Shown here: in pieces, positions 21,409 to 31,088 of the stretch
Position numbering within the stretch: the first letter of the stretch is position 1
Layout of the letters: each line of letters starts with the position of its first letter
From: Saprospiraceae bacterium
GTDB lineage: Bacteria > Bacteroidota > Bacteroidia > Chitinophagales > Saprospiraceae
Reading direction: 5' to 3'
DNA: 64,000 bases
Assembly: GCA_018057925.1 (NCBI GenBank)
Contig: JAGPCT010000001.1
Span: 62,001 to 126,000, forward strand
Notes under the pieces: model-generated
The model's input: only the letters and a program-made list of their open reading frames with translations
Database searches by the model: none
Told to the model about the DNA's origin: nothing
Made by a program: the position numbers and the translations under genes

Positions 21409-21858
21409 TTAATTAATAATTTTATTCGGGTCACTCTTGAAATCCTTATGGTATTTCTTTAATATTTTGCTTCCGGATGGTCCAAATTCCAATGCTCCTA
21501 TCCTCCATTCATATATAAATACAGCTACTAACAGACCAATAAAAGTCGAGATAGCAATATATCCGCCCCATCCTAATGCTTTGACATTTATTGCCCAAGC
21601 AAGAATAAATATAGCTTCTAAGTCAAAAATGACAAAAAACATGGCTAAAATATAAAAATGTATTGGGAATTTAAATCGAGCATCACCCGTTTCGGTAATC
21701 CCTCCCTCATAAACCGTATCAGTAGCTGTCTCTTTATGACGTTCACCTAAAAAATAAGATGCAACCAACATAATTGCTACTAAAAGCACTACACCGCCCG
21801 CATAAACCAATATAGGCCATAAAGAGACCAAAGATTCAGATTCATTCATTTGTTTCAT
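21409..21858 (-). CDS. nuoA: NADH:quinone oxidoreductase subunit A
   Basis: This three-helix membrane subunit is first in the operon. Conserved segments are YEGGITETGDARFKFPIHFYILAMFFVIFDLEAIFILAW. The open frame extends to 21888, but the first ten residues are not family-like; the ATG at 21858 (MKQMNESES) or the one at 21849 is a better start, and 21858 is given. That makes it 149 residues, somewhat longer than the usual 120-140 because of a charged tail. Confidence 0.93.
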   Translation of the reverse strand: MKQMNESESLVSLWPILVYAGGVVLLVAIMLVASYFLGERHKETATDTVYEGGITETGDARFKFPIHFYILAMFFVIFDLEAIFILAWAINVKALGWGGYIAISTFIGLLVAVFIYEWRIGALEFGPSGSKILKKYHKDFKSDPNKIIN

Positions 21859-21888
21859 TTTAACGTCAATGGATCTAATAATCCACAA

Positions 21889-22223
21889 ATCACGCCATTT
21901 ATATATATTATTTCATCCTATTCTTTGATATCTTTATCGCAGATTATCACCAAATTTCAGATGAATATTATATCCAAATTGCACAAATTTGCACCGCCAA
22001 GATACAATATGTTTTCATATTCATATAACTTTTATTAACATACTTAGCTGTTCTACAGCTTAATTAGAATCATTCAAAAGAAGGAATTTCAAAGTAATTT
22101 TTTAACACATTGATTTTTAATTGAATTCAACGTTAATCCAAAATTCTTCCTCTAATTCTTTTTTATAAAATTAATTATATCCTTAGAAACAAAAAACATA
22201 CAAGTCTATGTCACTAAAAAGTA
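21889..22223. other. AT-rich intergenic region upstream of the nuo operon
   Basis: This 335-base gap must hold the nuo promoter (reading to the left) and the end of the aldehyde dehydrogenase transcript. No clear TAnnTTTG element, hairpin or RNA gene could be identified in it by eye. Confidence 0.4.
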
Positions 22224-23585
22224 TCATTGTAATTTCTTGACAATTTTTTTCTTACTGATTGTGTAAGGTGGATATCTAAAGTTGGGTTCGCCCCACGTTA
22301 TTTTTTCAAGGACTGATTTTTGATGTGAAAAGGATAAAAATCCATATTCCCCATGATAATTTCCCATTCCGGAATTACCCACTCCTCCAAATGGCAAATC
22401 GGGATTACTGATATGCATTACGGTATCATTGATGCATCCTCCCCCAAATGAGATGTTATTCAAAAAGATATTCTTTTCCTTCTCGTTTTTTGTAAATAAA
22501 TAGGCAGCGAGCGGTTTTTCTTGATTTTTAATGATTTCTAGTATCTTATCAAAGTCATCATATCCAATGACCGGTAAAATGGGTCCAAATATTTCTTCTT
22601 GCATAATTACCTCATTCCAATCAACATCACACAATATCGTTGGTTCTATAACAAGGTTCTTCTCATCTGTCCTTCCACCATAATACAGCGTACCGCATGA
22701 AAGCATATTCTTCAACCTAATGAAGTGATTCTGACTTATAATTCTTGTATAATTACCGGAATCGACACTATAAGCATATTGTTCGATGTGTTTTTTCAAT
22801 TCAGACAGGAAAGCATCTTTTACTTTATTATCAACATAAACATAATCGGGTGCAATACACGTCTGACCGGCATTTAAATATTTCCCCCATACGATTCTTC
22901 TAGCAGACACCTTTAAGTCAGCAGATTTAGTAACAATCGTAGGTGACTTTCCACCCAACTCCAGTGTTATGGGTGTAAGATTCTGAGCAGCAGCCTGATT
23001 AACAATTCGTCCTACATGTGTACTTCCTGTGAAAAATATTTTATCGAACCTTTCTTTCAATAGAAAAGTAGTTTCGTTTGCGCCACCTTCAACGACATGG
23101 ATTAGATTTGATTCAAAATTATCATTAATGATAGTACGAATCATATTGGACGAATTGGATGCTATTTCACTTGGCTTCAACACTACTGTATTTCCGGCAG
23201 CCAAAGAGCAAATTGCAGGCACTAATGTCAATTGGTAAGGATAATTCCATGCACCGATGATTAAAGAACAACCGTATGGTTCATAATATATTTTGCTGGT
23301 ACCCAATTGATTGATGATATTAGTTTTTACCTTTTTGGGACGGGATAGGCGATTTAAGTTTTTCAAAAAATATTCAATCTCATTATAAATAAAGGCTAAT
23401 TCAGTAGTATAAGTTTCATAATCCGATTTCCCAAAGTCTTCATTAATTGCCTGATATAGCTTACGTTCATTTTCTCGAATCACATCTCGAAGCTTGATCA
23501 GTATGCTTTTTCGATATTGAATATCTTTTGTTGCATTTGAATTAAAGAAGTCTCGTTGCCTTTGTAATAATTGATTATAGTTCAT
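22224..23585 (-). CDS. Aldehyde dehydrogenase, class 3-like
   Basis: This NAD(P)-dependent enzyme oxidises an aldehyde to the acid. It has 453 residues, the class 3 length. Catalytic residues are plain: E209 in TLELGGKSPT and C243 in NAGQTCIAPDY, the same numbers as in mammalian ALDH3. GAWNYPYQL near 111-119 and FFTGSTHVG shape the cofactor pocket. There is no long C-terminal membrane anchor. It lies 66 bases after coaE on the same strand. The natural substrate (fatty or aromatic aldehyde) is not shown by the sequence. Confidence 0.92.
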   Translation of the reverse strand: MNYNQLLQRQRDFFNSNATKDIQYRKSILIKLRDVIRENERKLYQAINEDFGKSDYETYTTELAFIYNEIEYFLKNLNRLSRPKKVKTNIINQLGTSKIYYEPYGCSLIIGAWNYPYQLTLVPAICSLAAGNTVVLKPSEIASNSSNMIRTIINDNFESNLIHVVEGGANETTFLLKERFDKIFFTGSTHVGRIVNQAAAQNLTPITLELGGKSPTIVTKSADLKVSARRIVWGKYLNAGQTCIAPDYVYVDNKVKDAFLSELKKHIEQYAYSVDSGNYTRIISQNHFIRLKNMLSCGTLYYGGRTDEKNLVIEPTILCDVDWNEVIMQEEIFGPILPVIGYDDFDKILEIIKNQEKPLAAYLFTKNEKEKNIFLNNISFGGGCINDTVMHISNPDLPFGGVGNSGMGNYHGEYGFLSFSHQKSVLEKITWGEPNFRYPPYTISKKKIVKKLQ

Positions 23586-23651
23586 TTCTCAAAATTACAA
23601 TAAAATAAAAACATTTGAGGGATTTTATCCTTTATTTCAATTTACTTTAGA

Positions 23652-24266
23652 TCAATCTAATTTAGTCGAGTTATTGCGCTTTGATTCTATAAGCAGAATA
23701 TGATGGAGATCAAAGACTTGCTTAATAAGAGACTTACTTCCATCATTCCATATTATATAATCAGACATAGATTTTTTAATTTCGTTTTCTATTTGGCTTT
23801 TTATTCTTCTATTGGCATTTTCAAACGAAACATTATCTCTATGAATCAATCGCTTACGCTGTATATCTTCCGATGCTGACACCATAATTACCTTATCCAT
23901 AAGTGAATTAAAGCCTCCTTCAAAGATCAATGCTGATTCATGCAATGTATAAGGAGAACTTTGCTCTTTTACCCAGTTTAAATAATCAGTTTTTACCTTA
24001 GGATGAACAATTTCATTTAACGCTTGAAGCTTTTGTGGATTACTAAACACTATAGAAGCAACATACTTAGTATTATAATCCCCATTATCATCATACGCAT
24101 CGATACCCAATAATTCCATGATTTCCAGTCTAATATCTTCTTTGCTTTGAATTAAATATTTAGCTCTTTTATCTGCATAATATACCGGAATATCAAATAA
24201 TTCAAACATAGAAGCCACCAAAGATTTCCCGGAAGCTATTCCTCCTGTAATTCCTACATTAAACAT
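23652..24266 (-). CDS. coaE: Dephospho-CoA kinase
   Basis: This enzyme phosphorylates the 3'-hydroxyl of dephospho-CoA in the last step of CoA synthesis. It has 204 residues. Walker A GGIASGKS lies at 8-15, and HPKV and a lid region with RLIHRDN follow. Its start overlaps the end of the upstream YigZ-like gene by 8 bases. coaX, an earlier step of the same pathway, lies 3 kb away on the other strand. Confidence 0.95.
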   Translation of the reverse strand: MFNVGITGGIASGKSLVASMFELFDIPVYYADKRAKYLIQSKEDIRLEIMELLGIDAYDDNGDYNTKYVASIVFSNPQKLQALNEIVHPKVKTDYLNWVKEQSSPYTLHESALIFEGGFNSLMDKVIMVSASEDIQRKRLIHRDNVSFENANRRIKSQIENEIKKSMSDYIIWNDGSKSLIKQVFDLHHILLIESKRNNSTKLD

Positions 24267-24903
24267 CCCAATCTAATTTTTCTATTTTGAAATCAAGATT
24301 ATCTAAAGAGGCTGCATAATCAAGTTCTATTCCCAGAACATAGCTTTTAAATAAGGCAATTAAATACTTATTATCCTTATTTTCTGTGCTTAATACCAAA
24401 TAAGGTGATTCGAAAAGTGATTTTTCAACAATTTCTCCTGGAAACTTTTTAGCTGCCTCCATAATCATGGGCATTCGCTCAAACCCAAATGTCACTTTAT
24501 ACCTGTACTCCGGATTAATCTCTATGAGAGCTGCTTGTGACAAAACCTCTTTCGCTGCATCCCGATAAGCCCTAATCAAACCACCTGTCCCTAATAATGT
24601 TCCACCAAAATAACGAGTCACTATACATATAATATTTGTCACATCAAATGATTCTAATTGACCATATATGCTCTTTCCGGCAGTCCCGGATGGCTCTCTA
24701 TCATCACTGTACCTATGACTACGTACCGGGCATCCGATTTTGTAGGCAAAGCAATGGTGATTAGCCTTAGGGTGCAACTCACGTATAACTTGAAGATGCT
24801 CCATAGCATCATTTGTAGTTCCGGCAATAAAAAGATCACTGATAAACTTACTATTCTTTATCTTAATTTCCGTATTATAGTGATGATCAATAGTATATGC
24901 CAT
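24259..24903 (-). CDS. YigZ/IMPACT family protein
   Basis: This is a 214-residue cytoplasmic protein. The N-terminal UPF0029 domain has KFISDLF, HHCFAYKIG and SDDREPSGTAGKSIYGQL. The C-terminal ~70 residues match the DUF1949-type alpha/beta domain. Eukaryotic relatives (IMPACT/Yih1) act on the Gcn2 translation-control pathway; the bacterial role is unclear. It overlaps coaE by 8 bases and lies 6 bases after the cation-efflux gene, so the three form one unit. Confidence 0.9.
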   Translation of the reverse strand: MAYTIDHHYNTEIKIKNSKFISDLFIAGTTNDAMEHLQVIRELHPKANHHCFAYKIGCPVRSHRYSDDREPSGTAGKSIYGQLESFDVTNIICIVTRYFGGTLLGTGGLIRAYRDAAKEVLSQAALIEINPEYRYKVTFGFERMPMIMEAAKKFPGEIVEKSLFESPYLVLSTENKDNKYLIALFKSYVLGIELDYAASLDNLDFKIEKLDWDV

Positions 24904-24909
24904 AACTCG

Positions 24910-25827
24910 TTAATTAAAACGATTGATATTATAAGGTTCCACGTGCACTGAAACATATATAATTCCCATATTCGATTCCTTTAATAAATGTTCAACCTGG
25001 TGCGCTATTTCATGTCCCATAAATACGCTGATGCTACCATCTACTTCAATGTGAAGATCGACCATATAATTAACACCGGCTTTTCGGATATAACACTTTT
25101 CTGTATCTATAACTCCTTCAATAGTTGTTGCAATTGTTTTTATTTCTTCAACGAGGTTCTGATGGTTTTGTTGATCCATAATTTCTCCCCAAGCAGGTTT
25201 AAATATCCGATAGCTATTGACGATAATAACTCCTGAAGCAATTAATGCAGCCCAATCATCAGCCGCCTCATAGCCAGGACCTAATAAAAGAGCTATTGAA
25301 ATACCGATAAAGGCGGCTATAGATGTAATTGCATCGCTACGATGGTGAGTAGCTTCAGCACGCAATGATGTAGATCCTGTGATTTTACTTCGATGAATAG
25401 CATATCGATACATTCCTTCTTTAAGTAGAATCACCATTACCAAAACAATTAAAGTAAAAGGTGCAGGTAAGGAATGCGGCGTCAAGATGTTAACAATACT
25501 TTGATAAAGGATATACATCGCAGTTGCCATCAAAATCCCCACTACCGCAAATGTAACCAATGTCTCTGCTCTGCCATGTCCATAAGGATGTTCAATATCC
25601 GGAGGCTTAGATGCATATCTGACTCCCACCCATACAACAAATGACCCTATTACATCTGAAAGTGATTCGAGGGCATCAGCTACCAAAGCATAAGAGTTTC
25701 CGAAAATTCCGGCACTTCCCTTCACGAAGACAAGAGCCATACTAACGCCTAATCCAACCAATACAGTCTTCTTACCTATTTTCCATTTATCTTGAAGATC
25801 ATTTCCAGACTGTAATACATCATTCAT
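24910..25827 (-). CDS. Cation diffusion facilitator transporter
   Basis: This is a 305-residue inner-membrane divalent-metal/proton antiporter. It has five or six helices. Metal-site residues lie in ADALESLSDV and HHRSDAITS, with the typical HPYGHGRAETL after helix 3. The C-terminal cytoplasmic domain (from about 215) contains the His-rich metal sensor segment VDLHIEVDG. The metal (Zn, Fe, Mn or Co) cannot be told from sequence. It is the first gene of the coaE unit and has its own promoter element at 25835-25842. Confidence 0.92.
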   Translation of the reverse strand: MNDVLQSGNDLQDKWKIGKKTVLVGLGVSMALVFVKGSAGIFGNSYALVADALESLSDVIGSFVVWVGVRYASKPPDIEHPYGHGRAETLVTFAVVGILMATAMYILYQSIVNILTPHSLPAPFTLIVLVMVILLKEGMYRYAIHRSKITGSTSLRAEATHHRSDAITSIAAFIGISIALLLGPGYEAADDWAALIASGVIIVNSYRIFKPAWGEIMDQQNHQNLVEEIKTIATTIEGVIDTEKCYIRKAGVNYMVDLHIEVDGSISVFMGHEIAHQVEHLLKESNMGIIYVSVHVEPYNINRFN

Positions 25828-25834
25828 ACCATCG

Positions 25835-25842
25835 CAAAGTTA
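25835..25842 (-). promoter_or_regulatory. Bacteroidota -7 element for the cation-efflux/coaE unit
   Basis: On the minus strand this reads TAACTTTG (TAnnTTTG), 7 bases before the ATG at 25827. Transcripts would have an almost leaderless start. Confidence 0.45.
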
Positions 25843-25890
25843 CATTCATTTTAAATCAGAAAATAAAAAATATGTTCCCAAAATTTAATG

Positions 25891-25898
25891 TACTTTTG
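25891..25898 (+). promoter_or_regulatory. Bacteroidota -7 element that fixes the purH start
   Basis: TACTTTTG (TAnnTTTG) ends 21 bases before the ATG at 25920. An earlier in-frame ATG at 25872 lies upstream of this element and so would not be on the transcript. Confidence 0.5.
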
Positions 25899-25919
25899 CG
25901 CTTTATTTCAAAAATCGTT

Positions 25920-27419
25920 ATGGATTCTGTACGTATTACATCGGCTTTATTGTCAGTTTATGATAAAACAGGTTTAAATACGCTTGTAGAAGAACTTGAT
26001 AACCATGGTGTTACAATATACTCTACAGGTGGAACTTATGATTTTATCACTCAAATGGGTATCAAAGCAATAAAGGTAGAGGATCTAACCGGATTCCCCT
26101 CTATGCTGGACGGGAGAGTGAAGACATTGCATCCGGCTGTATTCGGAGGTATTTTAGCCCGTAGAGATGAGGATCATTTAGGGCAATTAAAACAGCACAA
26201 TTTACCGGTTATCGACTTAGTTGTCGTAGATTTATATCCATTTGAAGAAACACTAAGAAACACTTCTGACGATCAGGCTATAATCGATAAGATAGACATA
26301 GGGGGCGTGTCTCTTTTGAGAGCAGCTGCTAAGAATCATCATTCAGTTGTAGTAATAAGTAAACAAGCACAATACCCGATTGTTACTCAATGGATTCGTG
26401 AAGGTAGTGGAAATACGACTTTAGAACAAAGGATTTTTCTTGCTTATGAAAGTTTTCAAGTTACAGCTCATTATGATACAGCAATCGGTGAATACTTTGC
26501 GCAAAAATCTAAGAATAAAGTTGAATTGAGGTATGGCGAAAACCCGCAGCAAAAAGCTTATTTCATTGGCAATACACATCAACTATATACACAAATAGCG
26601 GGAAAGGCATTGTCCTACAACAATATCATCGATATGGATTCTGCCATCCATCTGATATCGGAATTTAAAAACGATTTACCGACTTTTGCAATCATTAAGC
26701 ATACAAATCCTTGCGGGATTGCTACTAGAAACTCTGTTTTATCTGCTTGGGAAGCTGCATTAGCTTGTGATCCTACTTCCGCATTCGGAGGGATACTCGT
26801 GTGCAATAAGGCCATTGACGTAGAAACGGCAAATGCTATTGATCATATATTTTATGAAGTTGTAATTGCCCCTGAATACTTAGATGGCGCATTAGAAGTA
26901 TTAAAAAAGAAGAAAAATAGAACAATCATAGAGTTGCACACATTCGCAACAAGTAATACTTTAAGAAGAACAGTTGTCGGTGGCACATTGGTTCAGGAAA
27001 ACGATTTATTTCCCATAGAAAGTGAGGAATTAAAACTGGTAACTACAACGGCTATTCCTGAGGATAAAAAACCAGACTTGGCCTTTGCGATAAAATGTGT
27101 TAAACATTTGAAATCCAATGCGATATCCATAGTTAAAAATCAACAAATGATTGGTTCAGGTGTGGGGCAGACAAGTAGGGTCGATGCTTTGAAACAAGCG
27201 ATAACAAAGGCAAAAAGTATGGGATTTAATTTAAAAGGCTCAATATTGGCATCTGATGCTTTTTTCCCATTTGCAGACAGTGTAGAAATCGCATACAATG
27301 CAGACATTTCTTATATTGTTCAGCCGGGTGGATCTATAAAAGACAACGAATCAATCCAATTTTGTGAAGATCACCAAATGGCCATGTATTTCACCAGTAT
27401 GCGTCATTTCAAACATTAA
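25920..27419 (+). CDS. purH: Bifunctional AICAR transformylase / IMP cyclohydrolase
   Basis: This enzyme catalyses the last two steps of purine synthesis: formyl transfer to AICAR and ring closure to IMP. The protein has 499 residues from the ATG at 25920. The N-terminal MGS-like cyclohydrolase domain has VYDKTGL and LDGRVKTLHPAVFGGILA. The C-terminal transformylase has KHTNPCG at about 260-266, with the catalytic Lys-His pair, and YGENPQQKA. The frame begins 16 codons earlier at 25872, but the promoter element at 25891 and family N-termini favour 25920. It is followed 9 bases later by coaX. Confidence 0.96.
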   Translation: MDSVRITSALLSVYDKTGLNTLVEELDNHGVTIYSTGGTYDFITQMGIKAIKVEDLTGFPSMLDGRVKTLHPAVFGGILARRDEDHLGQLKQHNLPVIDLVVVDLYPFEETLRNTSDDQAIIDKIDIGGVSLLRAAAKNHHSVVVISKQAQYPIVTQWIREGSGNTTLEQRIFLAYESFQVTAHYDTAIGEYFAQKSKNKVELRYGENPQQKAYFIGNTHQLYTQIAGKALSYNNIIDMDSAIHLISEFKNDLPTFAIIKHTNPCGIATRNSVLSAWEAALACDPTSAFGGILVCNKAIDVETANAIDHIFYEVVIAPEYLDGALEVLKKKKNRTIIELHTFATSNTLRRTVVGGTLVQENDLFPIESEELKLVTTTAIPEDKKPDLAFAIKCVKHLKSNAISIVKNQQMIGSGVGQTSRVDALKQAITKAKSMGFNLKGSILASDAFFPFADSVEIAYNADISYIVQPGGSIKDNESIQFCEDHQMAMYFTSMRHFKH

Positions 27420-27428
27420 ATATAGCGA

Positions 27429-28145
27429 ATGATTCTAACTATTGATGCAGGGAATAGCCGTGTAAAATATGGATTATATGAAGACGATACTCTGATGAAG
27501 GTTATCATCCGTGATTCTTTGGTATCACAAGATATAGAAAATATTTGCATAGAATATAATATACAAAGGAGCATCCTGTGTGCATCAAGAAATTTAACCC
27601 CTGAAAATTTAGCTTATCTTCATGCGCGTCGGACATTAATTGTAGATGAAAACACCCAGATTCCAATTAAAAACAAATACAGAACGCCAAAAACATTGGG
27701 AAAAGATCGTTTGGCCGGAGCTGTAGGCGCACACTTTTCATTTCCTTTTGCTCACAATCTCTACATAGATATCGGCACTGCAATGACGATAAACTTTATT
27801 AATAACAAAGGCGAATTTTTAGGAGGAAATATATCACCGGGACTTCAAATGAGGTTAAAAGCCTTAAATTTCTATACCGATCAACTACCAAAACCGGATC
27901 TGGATGACCAATTGAGTTTATACGGTTCTGATACCGAACAAGCTTTAAAAAATGGTGCCATTCACGGCGTGATAGCTGAAATCGAATATTACAAAAGAAA
28001 ATTTTCTGAATTGTATTCGCCGCTTAAAATAATATTAACCGGTGGAAATTCTATCCCTATTACTCACTTTTTAAACGAATCATACGTTATTAAACCAGAC
28101 CTTGTTCTGGAAGGGCTTAACGAAATATTAAAGATCAATGATTAA
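27429..28145 (+). CDS. coaX: Type III pantothenate kinase
   Basis: This enzyme phosphorylates pantothenate in the first step of CoA synthesis, without the feedback control of type I. It has 238 residues of the ASKHA fold. Phosphate 1 motif DAGNSRVKYGLYE lies at the N-terminus, GKDRLAGAVGA in the middle, and DIGTAMTI with GGNISPGL after it. The stop overlaps the next start by 8 bases, coupling it to the outer-membrane protein gene, an arrangement seen in many Bacteroidota. Confidence 0.94.
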   Translation: MILTIDAGNSRVKYGLYEDDTLMKVIIRDSLVSQDIENICIEYNIQRSILCASRNLTPENLAYLHARRTLIVDENTQIPIKNKYRTPKTLGKDRLAGAVGAHFSFPFAHNLYIDIGTAMTINFINNKGEFLGGNISPGLQMRLKALNFYTDQLPKPDLDDQLSLYGSDTEQALKNGAIHGVIAEIEYYKRKFSELYSPLKIILTGGNSIPITHFLNESYVIKPDLVLEGLNEILKIND

Positions 28146-29478
28146 AAAGACACTATTTATATTTATTACGACCTCTTTATTGGGATTATCCATAAAGGCG
28201 CAAGACTTACACAATCCACTATCACTCTACGGTATAGGCGAATTTGTAAATAACGATCAAACTGCGGTTGTATCCAACGGTTGGGCAAATCAAACTTTTT
28301 ATGACCGATTTCACGTTAATATTAACAATCCGGCTTCATACTCCTATTTATTGAGCTCCACCTTTGAAACCGGTATCAATGCAAGCTATTCAACCTTTCA
28401 AAACAATACTTCTGACTATAGCTTCTGGAGTGGTCAATTGGCTCACATGTCTTTAGCATTTCCCATTTTCAGTCCATACAATGAACTGTTAGAAAAAAAG
28501 AACCGAAAATTCCATTGGGGAATGGGTATTGCAATTAAACCGTACACAAGAGTTGCCTATAATTACGATTTTATCACAGATGACCCTCAGGTAGGACCGG
28601 TACAAAATAAACATTTTGGCAAAGGAGGAACTTATAAACTCCATTATAATAATGGTTTAAGTTATAAAAACTTCTCCGCAGGCATAGGTCTTCAATATAT
28701 TTTTGGTAAAATATTACGGACTGATGAGGTTTCATTCAAAGATAATAGTGGAGCCTTTGGATATGTAACCTCTTTGGAAAAGGAAGTCTATGTAAAAGGC
28801 CTTCAATATCATTTTTCTGCCATGTACAATTATGTTCTAAATCCTATGACCAACGGTAAGAAGACAGATTTTGACAAAGAAAAAAGGATAACGATAGGTG
28901 CATCATTTCAACCTACTTCTCGATTAAAGACCAATGTAGAAGGAGTAAATTCGGTATATAGCTATCAACTCGGAACAAGTCTATCCGATACGTTGTCCTC
29001 ATCTTTTGATAATCATTATGATAAAAACACTTTTAATTCTTCTTATGGAATTGGTCTTTCTTATCAGCATGGTGCCAACTGGCAAATAAACATCAATTAC
29101 GACAACGAAATATTTGACAAATATGCGTTAAAAGGTCTGGAAGCCAATTATAGTAATTCAGGGATGTTCAAAATAGGTGGAGAATGGTGTCCTGAACCCA
29201 ACTCATTTAATTCATTTTTAAAGAGATCAAAATACAGGCTTGGGTTTCGGACTGGCAAGCTACCACTAACCTTAGATAGTTATCAAACAACCATTAAATC
29301 AGCCGTTTTAGGTTATGGTTTTCCTATTTATGTCAATCGACAAATCTCTTATGTCAATTTTGCTATAGAAGGTGGCTTAAAAACCTATAATGCGAATTTA
29401 AGTGAAAAATATATTAAACTTCAAATAGGCTTTAATCTGAATGATGATTATTGGTTCTTAAAGAGAAAATTTGATTAA
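28138..29478 (+). CDS. Putative outer-membrane beta-barrel protein downstream of coaX
   Basis: This protein of 446 residues has a cleavable signal peptide (about 1-21, ending SIKAQ). The rest shows alternating short hydrophobic strands with Asn, Gly and Tyr, such as GINASYSTFQNNTSDYSFW and FHWGMGIAIKPYTRVAYNYDF, and ends in aromatic residues (DDYWFLKRKFD). This is the look of a FadL-type or PorV-like barrel. Genes of this kind often follow coaX in Bacteroidota. A specific transport role cannot be given. Confidence 0.7.
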   Translation: MIKKTLFIFITTSLLGLSIKAQDLHNPLSLYGIGEFVNNDQTAVVSNGWANQTFYDRFHVNINNPASYSYLLSSTFETGINASYSTFQNNTSDYSFWSGQLAHMSLAFPIFSPYNELLEKKNRKFHWGMGIAIKPYTRVAYNYDFITDDPQVGPVQNKHFGKGGTYKLHYNNGLSYKNFSAGIGLQYIFGKILRTDEVSFKDNSGAFGYVTSLEKEVYVKGLQYHFSAMYNYVLNPMTNGKKTDFDKEKRITIGASFQPTSRLKTNVEGVNSVYSYQLGTSLSDTLSSSFDNHYDKNTFNSSYGIGLSYQHGANWQININYDNEIFDKYALKGLEANYSNSGMFKIGGEWCPEPNSFNSFLKRSKYRLGFRTGKLPLTLDSYQTTIKSAVLGYGFPIYVNRQISYVNFAIEGGLKTYNANLSEKYIKLQIGFNLNDDYWFLKRKFD

Positions 29479-29628
29479 TCCGAATTCAGCAGTTTAGGTT
29501 TTGAAAAATCTTATAGTGCTGATTATGAGGACAATCCCGATGTACAAATCGTTTCAATGGTTTCTGTAAACCATTGATTACGAGCCGTAAATCGATTCCG
29601 TATTTGTCTAATGCGGAATTTGGGCTTA
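29479..29628 (+). repeat. Dispersed ~150-bp repeat, reference copy
   Basis: It begins on the base after the stop codon of the outer-membrane protein gene. Landmarks are CCGAATTCAGC, GGTTTTGAAAA, GCTGATTATGAGG, a perfect hairpin CAATGGTTT-CTGT-AAACCATTG, then AAATCGATTCCG and GCGGAATTTGGG. It matches 931-1080 and, in reverse, 54896-55048 along nearly the whole length. A further fragment of its tail occurs at about 29718-29755. Confidence 0.85.
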
Positions 29629-29661
29629 AGGAAACATTTATAGATAGATACTTCCTTAAAT

Positions 29662-29694
29662 AAAAAAAGCTCTCAGTTCAAACAGGGAGCTTTT
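29662..29694. terminator. Bidirectional rho-independent terminator
   Basis: An AAAAGCTC / GAGCTTTT stem (29665-29672 with 29687-29694) has A-rich and T-rich flanks on both sides. It lies between two convergent genes and can serve both. Confidence 0.7.
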
Positions 29695-29751
29695 GTATTT
29701 TGAAATACCATTGAACTCAAATTCAGTATTTATCGTATGCGGTATGTGGGT

Positions 29752-30852
29752 TTAGCTAAAATCGTGAATAACAAGACCATTGCGAATTCGTGGTTCGAAC
29801 CAAGTGCTTTTAGGTGGCAATGTTAAATGAAGATCCGATACTTTTTGAAAGTCTTCAAATGCAACCGGGTATAAATAAAATCCGATATTATGTTTCCCTT
29901 TGTGTAAAGCCTTTTCAAAGCCTTCCCAACCCTTATATCCTTCAACATACTTTATCCGCTCATCTGTTCGAGCGTCTTTAACATCAAAAATTTGACGAAA
30001 CAGCACAGCATTGAGCAAGGATGAATCTAAAATTAAGGGCTCAAACTTGTATTTCTCTAATAAGCTCGGCTTCCACACACATGCATATAAAGACTTTCCT
30101 GTATGCATGATAAAGTTGTACTTAAATTTGGGTGGAAAGAACTCATCTAGTCTTTCCCAAAAACATAATTCAGAAATTGAATCCAATATCTGGCTTTCCT
30201 TCATTTTCTCCGATAAAGAAATTATTCGATGAAAAGGATGGATATTCAAACCCTTAAATGGAATAAATACAGAAAGAATATATCTGAAATTATTGTCCGG
30301 TTGTTCTTCATTCAATCGAAAAAACGTTGCAAGCCGATGGTGCCCGTCAGCGATATAAACCCGCTTTAGGTCATCTTTAAAAAAAGAATCAACCTTCTTC
30401 TTATCTTCAATATTAGAGATTCGCCAGAAAAAATGGTTTTCATCCTTGTCATCAAAATAGAAATGTTGAATTAGATTCTCTTCTACTTTGAGGGTATCCA
30501 AATATTCCTCAAATGGTTCATGTGCAGGATAAGTCAATAAAACCGGCTTTACCATAGATTGTCGAGAAGTCATAAGATTTGCCTGATCCAGCTCCTTTTC
30601 CTCAAGTGTCTTTTCGTGCTTTAATATTAAACCATCTTTGTAATCTTCAATATCTGTCAAACATATAATTCCGGTTGCATTGATCAAAGGACTTTTTATT
30701 AAATACAATATAAAATCTTCAGAATCCGTATATTTCAATAGATTATCTCGAATCATTTCAGAGAAATTATCTCTAACAGTTTCTGTAAATGAAAATATAT
30801 CTTCTATTTTATCTGTTTGTGGATAAACAGCTTTGAATGGTTTTACATGCAT
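29752..30852 (-). CDS. DUF1015 family protein
   Basis: This is a 366-residue soluble protein. The hallmark of DUF1015, an ADGHHR motif, is present as YIADGHHRLATFF at about 168-180, with KPFKAVYP at the N-terminus in place of the usual RPFKALRP-type start. The family is widespread and often linked to serine or phosphoserine metabolism genes, but it has no firm biochemical role. It has no signal peptide. It stands alone between a terminator and the nuclease gene, which is divergent. Confidence 0.9.
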   Translation of the reverse strand: MHVKPFKAVYPQTDKIEDIFSFTETVRDNFSEMIRDNLLKYTDSEDFILYLIKSPLINATGIICLTDIEDYKDGLILKHEKTLEEKELDQANLMTSRQSMVKPVLLTYPAHEPFEEYLDTLKVEENLIQHFYFDDKDENHFFWRISNIEDKKKVDSFFKDDLKRVYIADGHHRLATFFRLNEEQPDNNFRYILSVFIPFKGLNIHPFHRIISLSEKMKESQILDSISELCFWERLDEFFPPKFKYNFIMHTGKSLYACVWKPSLLEKYKFEPLILDSSLLNAVLFRQIFDVKDARTDERIKYVEGYKGWEGFEKALHKGKHNIGFYLYPVAFEDFQKVSDLHLTLPPKSTWFEPRIRNGLVIHDFS

Positions 30853-31038
30853 GCTTCACCTTTTATTGTCCCAATATATGACTCCACAATATTATTAATT
30901 ATATTTAAAAAACAAAAATAATCCCCTTCCTAAAATTTTCTAATTAATGGCAATGATATATTTCACACGCAAATACATAAAGTCAAAACATTCAACTGTT
31001 TCATGAATGCCAAAGAATATTATTATTTGATAAATAAG

Positions 31039-31070
31039 TTGGTAAAAACAATTAGAAATCCTTATTTTTG
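31039..31070 (+). promoter_or_regulatory. Bacteroidota promoter (TTG and TATTTTTG)
   Basis: TTG at 31039-31041 and TATTTTTG at 31063-31070 are separated by 21 bases, close to the usual spacing. Transcription would begin near 31077, about 65 bases before the nuclease start. Confidence 0.55.
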
Positions 31071-31088
31071 TCAGATAATTTTCAAAAA

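Noticed and set aside
25872..25919. A longer purH starting at 25872
   Set aside because: A TAnnTTTG element at 25891 lies inside this extension and the added residues do not resemble PurH.
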